NCBI GenBank assembly: GCA_019057355.1
Contig: DXJM01000052.1
Location: forward strand, 1 to 5,037
Length of the DNA: 5,037 nucleotides
From: Promethearchaeota archaeon
GTDB taxonomy: Archaea > Asgardarchaeota > Lokiarchaeia > Sigyniarchaeales > SOKP01
Reading direction: 5' to 3'
Part shown: positions 1-5,037 of the stretch, piece after piece
Layout of the letters: each line of letters starts with the position of its first letter
Position numbering within the stretch: the stretch's first letter is position 1
Translations under genes and position numbers: made by a program
The notes under the pieces: generated by a model
Databases searched by the model: none
Told to the model about the DNA's origin: nothing
The model's input: only the letters and a program-made list of their open reading frames with translations

Positions 1-7
1 AGTTAAA

Positions 8-24
8 AATTTAATATTATAAAT
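8..24 (+). promoter_or_regulatory. Candidate TATA box for the proteasome alpha gene
   Basis: An A/T-only stretch containing TTTAATATTATAAAT lies about 40-50 bases upstream of the ATG at 62. An archaeal start site roughly 25 bases downstream of the box would leave a short 5' leader. The background here is very AT-rich, so the exact box is uncertain. Confidence 0.35.
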
Positions 25-48
25 CAATTTACTATTCACAAATTCATA

Positions 49-58
49 GGTTGAGATC
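49..58 (+). promoter_or_regulatory. Weak Shine-Dalgarno-like site before the proteasome gene
   Basis: GGTTGAGATC matches 7 of 10 positions of the ideal archaeal site GGAGGTGATC and ends three bases before the ATG at 62. It supports that ATG as the start. The core GGAGG is imperfect and the spacing is short, so it may be weak or fortuitous. Confidence 0.3.
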
Positions 59-61
59 ATA

Positions 62-775
62 ATGTTTGGAGCAGGAGGAAGGGCATATGATAGAGCCCTT
101 ACAGTCTTTAGCCCTGAAGGGCGGTTATACCAGGTGGAATATGCTTTAGAGGCTGTTAGACGGGGTACTTTAGCAGTTGCCATAAAATCTGAGAAGGATG
201 TATGTATTGCGGCGCAAATCAAGATTCCCTCAATTTTAATGGATGGGGATGCGATTGATAAAATTTTTCAAATTGATGAACATATTGGGGTTGCTATTTC
301 TGGTTTGCATGCCGATTCACGAATGTTAATTAATTACGCTAGAACACAAGCTCAATCGTTTAGGCTTACTTACGATGAGCCTGTACGCCTTGGAATGTTA
401 GTAAAATCTATAGCAGATTTAAAGCAAATGTATACCCAATATGGAGGTATTAGACCCTTTGGTTGTGCTCTCTTCTTTATTGGTATCGATGCAACAGGAC
501 CGCAAATTTATACAACGAGTCCAAGTGGAATTTATAGATCCTTTAATGGTTATGCAATCGGAAGTGGTGAAAATACAGCTAGAGATTATATCTCTGAAAA
601 TTATAAACCTGATTTATCATTTGATGACTTAATTAGATTGGCGTTAAATGCATTAAAAGAATCAAATGATGATGAATTAAATAAAGATACTCTTCGATTA
701 GGATACGTCAATTCTGAAGAGAAGAGATTTAAAATTTGCACTAAAGATGAAAATGAACAGTATTTAAAAGCATGA
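62..775 (+). CDS. psmA: Proteasome subunit alpha (archaeal 20S core particle)
   Basis: This encodes a complete 237-residue alpha subunit, the usual size for archaea. Alpha subunits form the outer heptameric rings of the cytoplasmic 20S proteasome. They gate substrate entry and dock the AAA+ unfoldase (PAN or Cdc48-like); they are not themselves proteolytic. The N-terminal alpha signature is clear at residues 9-31 (YDRALTVFSPEGRLYQVEYA and following). The gate cluster known from Thermoplasma (Tyr8, Asp9, Pro17, Tyr26) is present as Tyr9, Asp10, Pro18 and Tyr27. The pocket lysine that receives the ATPase C-terminal HbYX tail (Thermoplasma Lys66) aligns with Lys67 in AIDKIFQID. Further conserved blocks are SGLHADSR (80-87), YTQYGGIRPFG (124-134) and AIGSG (165-169). 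The start ATG gives the expected N-terminal length. No beta subunit or ATPase gene is in the window. Leu29 stands where Thermoplasma has Arg28. The family call is secure. Confidence 0.97.
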   Translation: MFGAGGRAYDRALTVFSPEGRLYQVEYALEAVRRGTLAVAIKSEKDVCIAAQIKIPSILMDGDAIDKIFQIDEHIGVAISGLHADSRMLINYARTQAQSFRLTYDEPVRLGMLVKSIADLKQMYTQYGGIRPFGCALFFIGIDATGPQIYTTSPSGIYRSFNGYAIGSGENTARDYISENYKPDLSFDDLIRLALNALKESNDDELNKDTLRLGYVNSEEKRFKICTKDENEQYLKA

Positions 776-789
776 ACAGAGTTTTGCTA

Positions 790-813
790 TTTTTATTACT
801 TTTTTTTCTTTTT
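790..813 (+). terminator. T-rich intrinsic terminator after the proteasome gene
   Basis: Shortly after the TGA at 773-775 there is a dense T tract, with T8 at 800-807, one C, then T5 at 809-813. Archaeal RNA polymerase terminates at such U-rich tracts without needing a stable hairpin, and none is evident here. A second T8 run at 868-875 could act as backup. Confidence 0.5.
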
Positions 814-840
814 AAGAATTCCTAAGGTAGTAAGAATCAA

Positions 841-933
841 ATGTTAAAATACTGGATGCGTAATATCTTTTTTTTACAGATAATGGAACCAAGGATCTAT
901 ATGGGTAATTTGAAAGTAAAAGATTTAAAATAG
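841..933 (+). other. 30-codon ORF upstream of the V4R gene, possible N-terminal duplication remnant
   Basis: An ATG-started frame of 30 codons ends in TAG at 931-933, and an in-frame stop at 823 prevents extension upstream. Its last ten residues, MGNLKVKDLK (901-930), match seven of ten positions of MKNLKLKGLK, the first ten residues of the V4R protein at 956. This suggests a decayed partial duplicate of that gene's 5' end, or an abandoned older start. A T8 tract at 868-875 inside it, and the overlap of its 3' end with the likely V4R TATA box, argue against it being a translated gene. The AT-rich Lys/Leu composition makes a chance resemblance possible. Confidence 0.2.
924..932 (+). promoter_or_regulatory. 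TATA box for the V4R gene, suggesting a leaderless mRNA
   Basis: TTTAAAATA is centred about 28 bases before the ATG at 956, with a purine-rich BRE-like stretch (GAAAGTAAAAG, 912-922) just upstream. Archaeal transcription starts about 25 bases downstream of the TATA box, which falls on or within a few bases of the ATG. There is no Shine-Dalgarno motif between box and ATG, which fits leaderless translation. Confidence 0.45.
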
Positions 934-955
934 AATAATTACAATAATATTAATT

Positions 956-1453
956 ATGAAAAATCTAAAATTAAAAGGATTAAAATATTCACCTGGAAAA
1001 TTTGAACTATTTGAAGATCGATTTGTGTTTTTTCCTCCCCAGATCATCGATATATTATCGTCAATTTATGGTGAGGGGGTTTTATCTTTATTAGTATGGC
1101 TTGGTAAAAAAGCTGGTTGGAATTTGATTCAAAATTGGGATGAGAATATTAATGCTAAGAATGTAAAAGACCTTACTAACATGTTTTTGGATATTGCTTC
1201 AAACCTAGGGTTTGGTAGGTTCGTGGCAAAAAAAATTTCAGAAGATCAAATTATCATTGAACATCACACTAATATTGCAACAGAATTAGAAAGCCCCGCA
1301 AAAAATATTTGTTATTATATCAAAGGATTTTTAATGGGATTTGGTGAATATGCGCTGTATCGGGTAAGTATCAAAGAAACGAGATGTTCTGTTGATGACC
1401 CCAAATTAACACATTGTGAATATGTCATTGAACCAAAAGAAGCTGTGGCTTGA
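956..1453 (+). CDS. V4R (4-vinyl reductase-like) domain protein
   Basis: This encodes a 165-residue protein that looks like a single V4R domain. V4R domains bind small hydrophobic ligands and occur in BchJ, in XylR/DmpR-type sensors and in many archaeal stand-alone proteins. The visible pattern fits. Residues 20-35 (EDRFVFFPPQIIDILS) are followed by a Gly-rich helix (GEGVLSLLVWLGKKAGW, 39-55). Later comes the typical AKNICYYIKGFLMGFGEYA block (115-133). The C-terminus carries the family's paired cysteines in KETRCSVDDPKLTHCEYVIE (Cys144 and Cys154; Cys119 lies upstream). No signal peptide, membrane segment, HTH or fused domain is seen. The ligand is unknown, and the name does not imply a chlorophyll-pathway reaction here. 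It has its own promoter and terminator-like tract. The next gene encodes a probable winged helix, so a sensor-regulator pairing is possible but unproven. Confidence 0.75.
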   Translation: MKNLKLKGLKYSPGKFELFEDRFVFFPPQIIDILSSIYGEGVLSLLVWLGKKAGWNLIQNWDENINAKNVKDLTNMFLDIASNLGFGRFVAKKISEDQIIIEHHTNIATELESPAKNICYYIKGFLMGFGEYALYRVSIKETRCSVDDPKLTHCEYVIEPKEAVA

Positions 1454-1464
1454 ATTATTTATTT

Positions 1465-1477
1465 CAAATTTTTTTAA
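1465..1477 (+). terminator. T-rich terminator-like tract after the V4R gene
   Basis: A T7 run at 1469-1475 begins 16 bases after the TGA at 1451-1453. It has the form of an archaeal U-tract terminator without a hairpin. It is shorter than the tract after the proteasome gene, so partial read-through into the next gene is possible. Confidence 0.35.
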
Positions 1478-1496
1478 GACAATTTTGGAAAAAACA

Positions 1497-1537
1497 TTAA
1501 ATATAAATTTCTTGACTTTCACATAAGATATATAACA
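1497..1537 (+). promoter_or_regulatory. Promoter region of the winged-helix gene, two TATA-like boxes
   Basis: Two candidate boxes lie upstream of the ATG at 1592: TTAAATATAAAT at 1497-1508 and GATATATAAC at 1528-1537. The first would give a leader of about 60-65 bases. The second would start transcription near 1558 with a leader of about 30 bases. Sequence alone does not decide between them. Confidence 0.35.
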
Positions 1538-1549
1538 TGACATCGTCAT
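1537..1549. promoter_or_regulatory. Small inverted repeat, possible operator
   Basis: ATGAC-ATC-GTCAT is a perfect 5-bp inverted repeat with a 3-bp centre. It directly follows the second TATA-like box and lies before the likely start site, where a repressor would block initiation. The gene it precedes encodes a probable winged-helix protein, so autoregulation is conceivable. The arms are short and the match could be chance. Confidence 0.2.
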
Positions 1550-1591
1550 AATTTCGTTCTTCAAATCATTTTGAGAAATAAGTGAAAAGAT

Positions 1592-1981
1592 ATGGCCAAA
1601 AAAAAAAAAATAAGAGAAGAATTTGAAAAGATATTTAAGGCCGGTAATGATAAAGTTATAAAAGAAATGTTAGCAAAAAATCCATGGCTGTTGGAAGAAA
1701 TTTCCCAAGAAATGAATGCTGCAATAAAGGAAGAAGATCTTATTTTAGCTGCAATAGGAGTAATGGAGGATGATATGAACCATCCCGTCTCCCTTGAAGA
1801 AATCCTTTTATGTTTAAAACAAGATTTCAAGACAAGTAAAAATGTATCTCAAATAGAAGAATTACTTAAGAATGTTACTCGATTAAACCTCGTGAGAAAA
1901 TTTTCAGACGGCTGGATCTTAACTGATGAAGGAGGAAATGCATGTGATGAATTCATCAAAAAATATCGCTCTAAATTGTAG
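1592..1981 (+). CDS. Small protein with probable C-terminal winged helix
   Basis: This encodes 129 residues that I do not recognise as a named family. The N-terminal half (about 1-60) is predicted helical and charged, with MAKKKKIREEFEKIF then KEMLAKNPWLLEEISQEM. The C-terminal half (about 64-125) reads like a winged helix: a first helix around SLEEILLCLKQDF, a second around VSQIEELLKNVTRL, then a hydrophobic strand-turn-strand wing (LNLVRKFSDGWILTDEGGNA) and a closing helix to the C-terminus. Such folds usually bind DNA or act as protein-interaction modules in archaeal transcription factors; the DNA target is unknown. The start is the first ATG after the promoter, with only weak upstream SD-like sequence (AGTGAAAAG). 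Codons 3-7 contain a 13-A run, so any single-base slip ends translation at once. The next in-frame ATG (1667, residue 26) would keep the winged helix but lose part of the N-terminal helices. Confidence 0.65.
   Translation: MAKKKKIREEFEKIFKAGNDKVIKEMLAKNPWLLEEISQEMNAAIKEEDLILAAIGVMEDDMNHPVSLEEILLCLKQDFKTSKNVSQIEELLKNVTRLNLVRKFSDGWILTDEGGNACDEFIKKYRSKL
1598..1610 (+). repeat. A13 homopolymer at the start of the winged-helix gene
   Basis: Thirteen consecutive A residues begin at codon 3. At this length the frame reads MAKKKKIREE. With twelve A the next codon is TAA, with fourteen the frame meets TGA five codons on, and with fifteen TAA again follows immediately. Every off-length is therefore a near-immediate null. 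The tract may be biologically slippery or may simply be error-prone to sequence. Confidence 0.8.
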
Positions 1982-1993
1982 ATCTTTAACAAG

Positions 1994-2006
1994 ATAATTT
2001 TTTTAG
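1994..2006 (+). terminator. T-rich terminator-like tract after the winged-helix gene
   Basis: A T7 run at 1998-2004 lies 17 bases after the TAG at 1979-1981. It resembles the tracts after the two upstream genes and suggests that each gene is its own transcription unit. Confidence 0.35.
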
Positions 2007-2094
2007 GATTATAACTGTAAAATTATGAAATTTTGTGAATAAAACGTTCAAAAAAGTGATTATTGGGTTTTGATGGAACAAACTACCTTTATTG

Positions 2095-2113
2095 GAATAA
2101 AATATATTTTTTT
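2095..2113 (+). promoter_or_regulatory. Candidate promoter of the repeat-protein gene
   Basis: AATAAAATATATTTTTTT contains a TATA-like core (AAAATATA, 2098-2105) centred about 50 bases before the ATG at 2152. It predicts a start site near 2127 and a leader of about 25 bases. No Shine-Dalgarno-like sequence precedes the ATG. Confidence 0.35.
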
Positions 2114-2151
2114 CTATGAATTTGGTAATTAAACATCTAAAATGAACACTC

Positions 2152-3696
2152 ATGAATGAAAACAATGAAGAAGAGGGCAAGAATGGATTTGATCCAACAA
2201 AGGATGCTTTTTTCTCGGATTTAGTGGAAATGGAAGAAGATATAGCCACTGAAGGATATCAACTCGTTGAACATGCAATATCATTATTTAATTCAAAATA
2301 TTATGATGATAGCATTGAATTATTGCGTCAAGCAATTGGATTATATGCTCAAATTAATAGAGAAGCAGAAATAAATGCCATAAATCAAAAAATATCTGAT
2401 ATATATATGCTAAAAGAAAGAGAATTTAGAGATATTGAAATAGCACTCGATCAGATAGAACCTGTCTCAGGAAAAGCAATAACATCCAGCATAAAAATTG
2501 AAGAAGATGCTGAAGAAAGACTAGAAAATACTCAAAATATGAAAACAGAATTGGGAGAAAAATTAATAACTGAAGCGCAAAAATTGATTGAAATTGATGA
2601 GTTCGATGAGGCACTTGAAAAATATGATGAAAGCTTCATAATTTATGAAAAACTTAATGATACATCTAAGCTTCAAGAAATAAGCGATTTTATTGAGGAT
2701 TGTTATCAGAAAAAAGCAAGTTTTTTAAAAATTAAGACAGCAGAAAAACCTGCAGCAGGAGAAGAGAATGCGATATCACGGCAAGAATCGACATTAGATC
2801 AAAAAATCACAGGACTTCCTGAGAACGATATTGAAAAACAGATGAGGGTTAAGCACCTTTCAGGTCTAGCTTACAAGCTCTTAGCTCAAGCAACTGAACA
2901 AGCAGAAAATTTACACTACGATGAAGCTATTAATTTATTCGATGAGGCAAATATTTTATTTAAACAATTGAATTGGGATCATGAAGAAAAAGAAGTACAA
3001 CAAAAAATTGAACAATTAAAACAAGATAAAGAAAATCAAATTGTACAACGGGAAGAATTACTCACAGAAGAGAACCTTGAAGTAGAAGAAACCGATGAAA
3101 AATTTGAGCAATTAGATAAAGAAGCAAGGGAACGATTTCAAGAATTAAAAGGAAAAGCGGAAAAAATTTTTGAAATTGAACGACAAAAAGAAGAAGATGA
3201 AATCTTCCAAAATGAAATTTCTGAAATGGTCGATAATGCTGAAAAGCAGGTGAGGGATTACGAATATGCCTTGAGAAAAGATCTAAATAAAACACTGGAG
3301 GAAATATTTTGTCCATATTCTGAGGTAATCGATATTTATACCGATATAAAAAATAGATTATTAGAGAGAGGATGGACGAATCAAGCCCAACCATATTACC
3401 TTCAGATTAATATTTATAAAGAGAAATTAAAAAAGCACGAAAAATTACGTGCGACTGAGGCGCAGAAGATCCAAAAACAGAAGGAAATAGAGGAAATGAA
3501 GAAAATGGAAAGCATTGAAGAGCAGTTGACTCTTTTTGAAAAGAAAATGGAGAGGTTAGACGACCTAAGAAAGATTGAAACACAAAAAGAAGATTTTGAA
3601 AATAAAATCAATACCATGGTAAACCAAGCTGATAAAATGGAGAGAGAATATACGATTGCCCTAAAAAAAAAACTTCATAGATTGTCCATATCCTGA
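2152..3696 (+). CDS. Large TPR-like/coiled-coil repeat protein, N-terminal part up to the frame break
   Basis: The frame encodes 514 residues, of which about 504 are genuine; the last ten (KKKLHRLSIS) are out-of-frame sequence after a 10-A run. There is an acidic N-terminus (MNENNEEEG), then helical hairpins at about residues 36-85, 136-187, 239-288 and 359-425. Each carries a motif like FDEALEKYDESFIIY, or CPYSEVIDIYTDI in the fourth, followed by a Leu/Ile-Asn/Gly-Trp turn (KQLNW, LERGW) and a second helix ending near Tyr-x-Glu-Lys. These are TPR-like helix pairs. Between them are long Lys/Glu/Gln-rich stretches that look like coiled coil (about 280-356 and 425-488). No signal peptide, membrane segment, Walker motif or enzyme motif is seen, so a cytoplasmic scaffold or adaptor role is an inference. 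A fifth repeat starts at residue 489 and is cut by the break. The function is unknown. Confidence 0.75.
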   Translation: MNENNEEEGKNGFDPTKDAFFSDLVEMEEDIATEGYQLVEHAISLFNSKYYDDSIELLRQAIGLYAQINREAEINAINQKISDIYMLKEREFRDIEIALDQIEPVSGKAITSSIKIEEDAEERLENTQNMKTELGEKLITEAQKLIEIDEFDEALEKYDESFIIYEKLNDTSKLQEISDFIEDCYQKKASFLKIKTAEKPAAGEENAISRQESTLDQKITGLPENDIEKQMRVKHLSGLAYKLLAQATEQAENLHYDEAINLFDEANILFKQLNWDHEEKEVQQKIEQLKQDKENQIVQREELLTEENLEVEETDEKFEQLDKEARERFQELKGKAEKIFEIERQKEEDEIFQNEISEMVDNAEKQVRDYEYALRKDLNKTLEEIFCPYSEVIDIYTDIKNRLLERGWTNQAQPYYLQINIYKEKLKKHEKLRATEAQKIQKQKEIEEMKKMESIEEQLTLFEKKMERLDDLRKIETQKEDFENKINTMVNQADKMEREYTIALKKKLHRLSIS

Positions 3697-4861
3697 AATT
3701 ATTGAAATATATCGATCTATTCAAAAAATGCTTCAAGATCAAGGTTTAGATCAAGAAGCTTCGTATTATAACAGTTCAATCCATCATTATAAGGAAAAAT
3801 TAGTAAAAGATAAAAAACTCCGTGAAATTGAAGCAAAAAAAGCTAAAAAAGATGAAGAATACCAGCAAACATTTCTAAAAAAGAATATCAGCCAACAACC
3901 AATGATCAAAAAAGTCGATCAGAGTAAAAAAGAAGCACAACAACGATTAAGCAATGCAATGTCTCTTATTGATGAGGTAGAAAAAAAGGTTAAAAAATAC
4001 GAAATATCAATGCGGAGAAATATCTTGGAAAACGAAAGTCCTTATTTAGAGGCGATAGCGAAATATAGAGAAGCTCGAAAAATTTTGCAAGAAATCGGAT
4101 GGGAAGAAGAAGCGAATAAATTAATTTCTACGATTCAGTTTTATAAAGAAAAAAAAGATAAAGATGATAAATTAAGAGCATTAGAAGAGAAGAGAATTAG
4201 ACAATTTGATCTGGAAAAACAACAAGCTCTAATCATTCGTGAAGAAAAGAAGAAAAAGGAAGAATATGAGAAAAAAGAATTATATTTGAAAAAAGAGAGA
4301 TATGAAAAGGATTTAATAGAAAAGAAGCGAGAACACGCATACATTCTAATGGATCACGCAAAAAAAGAAGTGATATTAAAGAATTTTGATAAGGCAATTC
4401 AATTGTATGAAGAGAGTAAGCAAGTTTTCAAGGAAATTAACTGGGAGAAAGGAATATCAATGATAGATGATTCAATTAAAGCTATCAATAAGAAAATAGA
4501 AGAATACGAACTAAAGAAACAAGAAATCAAGGAAAAACAACTTAAAGAAGCAAGATTAAAACTTGAATTGGACGAAAAAATATCGAAAATTCAAGGAAAA
4601 AATCAGCTTGCTGAAGCACAAAAGAGAGAGGAATTGCTAATGAAACAAAAAATAAAAGATCAAGAGAAAGATCTCTCTCAAGAAGCATATAATTTGCTTG
4701 AAATAGGAACTAGTCTAATAGAAGCGAAAAAATTTGATGAGACTATAGAAAAATATGTTGAAGCGAGAGAAATTTTTGCGAAAATTGGATGGACAATGGA
4801 AGTATCGCGAATTAATAACGAGTTATTATTAAATATCAAAAGAGAAAAACGAGAATATGAA
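2257..4861 (+). repeat. Eight TPR-like helical-hairpin repeats across the frame break
   Basis: Eight diverged copies of a helix-turn-helix unit are visible in the protein, at about 2257-2406, 2557-2712, 2866-3015, 3226-3426, 3616-3802, 3950-4153, 4331-4510 and 4673-4861. The shared pattern is [FY]-D-E-A/I-I-x-x-Y-x-E-A-x-x-x-[FL]-x-x-[IL]-[GN]-W followed by I-x-x-x-I-x-x-Y. Using the residue after the F/PY position as anchor (2305, 2605, 2920, 3319, 3692, 4046, 4388, 4736), spacings are 100, 105, 133, 124, 118, 114 and 116 residues. Copies four and five share a Cys-Pro-Tyr; copy six has Ser-Pro-Tyr. Copies one and two lack the Trp. Confidence 0.7.
3663..3672 (+). other. A10 run marking a one-base frame break in the repeat protein
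   Basis: With ten A the frame reads ALKKKLHRLSIS and stops at 3694-3696. Removing one A gives ALKKNFIDCPYPEIIEIY, which restores the CPY-x-E motif of the preceding repeat (CPYSEVIDIY at 3310-3339). The downstream frame then stays open for 454 codons. A sequencing or assembly indel, a true mutation, or RNA polymerase slippage on the A run would all fit. Confidence 0.9.
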
Positions 4862-5037
4862 AGACTTCTTGAATTGAGAAAAAAAACCGAAGAAGCTAAA
4901 GAAGAAAGAGGTGATCTGATAAGGAATGCTCAGCAGATTTCTAAAGAGTCAATTAAATCAAGTGTTATTAATAAAGTAAATAAAGAAGTCATTAAAAATT
5001 TAGAAACAGCAAATATTTTTATAGATAATATGAAATA
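3674..5037 (+). CDS. Repeat protein, C-terminal part in the shifted frame, running off the window
   Basis: This frame has no stop from 3674 to the window end (454 codons plus a partial TA). It continues the 2152 gene after the A10 run, for a combined product of at least 961 residues. It completes repeat five (FIDCPYPEIIEIYRSI) and adds repeat six (SPYLEAIAKYREARKIL), seven (FDKAIQLYEESKQVF) and eight (FDETIEKYVEAREIF). Most carry the I-G/N-W turn (QEIGW, KEINW, AKIGW); repeat five has QDQGL instead. Very basic/acidic helices between them (around 4155-4330 and 4500-4670) look like coiled coil. There is no promoter or ribosome site at the break, so it is unlikely to be a separate gene, although an automatic caller might start it at the ATG at 3728. 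The final two bases, TA, could begin a stop or a Tyr codon, so the true C-terminus is unknown. Confidence 0.75.

Noticed and set aside
441..632. A 63-codon plus-strand frame inside the proteasome gene
   Set aside because: It lies wholly within a certain gene in another frame, has no promoter or ribosome site and resembles no protein.
1561..1830. A minus-strand frame opposite the winged-helix gene
   Set aside because: Its Phe/Ser-rich product is the mirror of Lys/Glu/Gly-rich codons on the plus strand, and it overlaps a better-supported gene.
1986..2249. A minus-strand frame across the 1982-2151 gap and the start of the repeat gene
   Set aside because: Much of it covers the intergenic AT-rich region and the rest mirrors the acidic N-terminus of the repeat protein. 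It has no recognisable domain and no ribosome site.
2426..4344. Several minus-strand frames (2426-2614, 3062-3394, 3414-3617, 4141-4344), some looking membrane-like
   Set aside because: Antisense reading of Lys/Glu-rich coiled coil yields Phe/Leu/Ser-rich sequence that imitates hydrophobic proteins. These are compositional artefacts.
2152..5037. An SMC/Rad50-type ATPase as an explanation for the long coiled coil
   Set aside because: There is no Walker A motif near the N-terminus and no ABC signature, and the hairpin repeats are not a feature of those proteins.
3697..5037. A separate gene beginning after the stop at 3696, for example from ATG 3728
   Set aside because: It would start in the middle of repeat five, there is no promoter or ribosome site, and the frame-corrected join restores the repeat exactly.
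1..5037. tRNA, rRNA, CRISPR array, insertion sequence or defence island
   Set aside because: No cloverleaf-like or rRNA-like GC-rich stretch, regularly spaced direct repeats, terminal inverted repeats, transposase motifs or nuclease motifs were seen on either strand.

Overview
The window looks like archaeal chromosome from an AT-rich genome. Four genes are all on the plus strand and are separated by 140-180 bp gaps that carry T-rich terminator-like tracts and TATA-like boxes. An archaeal-type proteasome alpha subunit fixes the domain. Its TACK/Asgard-like residues (for example the KQMYTQYGGIRPFG stretch), the low GC content and the large Lys/Glu-rich TPR/coiled-coil protein suggest an Asgard (Loki-like) archaeon. 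That lineage call is inference from sequence style, not from a phylogeny.

Layout: 62-775 encodes the proteasome alpha subunit. 956-1453 encodes a stand-alone 4-vinyl-reductase (V4R)-like small-molecule-binding protein, preceded by a 30-codon ORF (841-933) whose end resembles the start of the V4R protein. 1592-1981 encodes a small protein with a probable C-terminal winged helix; its third codon opens a 13-A tract. From 2152 to the window end runs one large protein of at least 961 residues, made of TPR-like helical hairpins separated by charged coiled coils. As given, this gene is broken by one extra base in a 10-A run (3663-3672). The first frame stops at 3696, but homology between its own repeats shows that the true protein continues in the next frame to the end of the window.

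Each gene appears to have its own promoter and terminator, so this is not a tight operon. The proteasome gene is housekeeping and tells little about its neighbours. The V4R and winged-helix genes could be a ligand sensor and a regulator, but nothing beyond adjacency links them. The most interesting material is the repeat protein with its frame break, and the A13 tract that makes the winged-helix gene sensitive to any one-base slip. I see no tRNA, rRNA, CRISPR array, transposase, recombinase or recognisable defence system.
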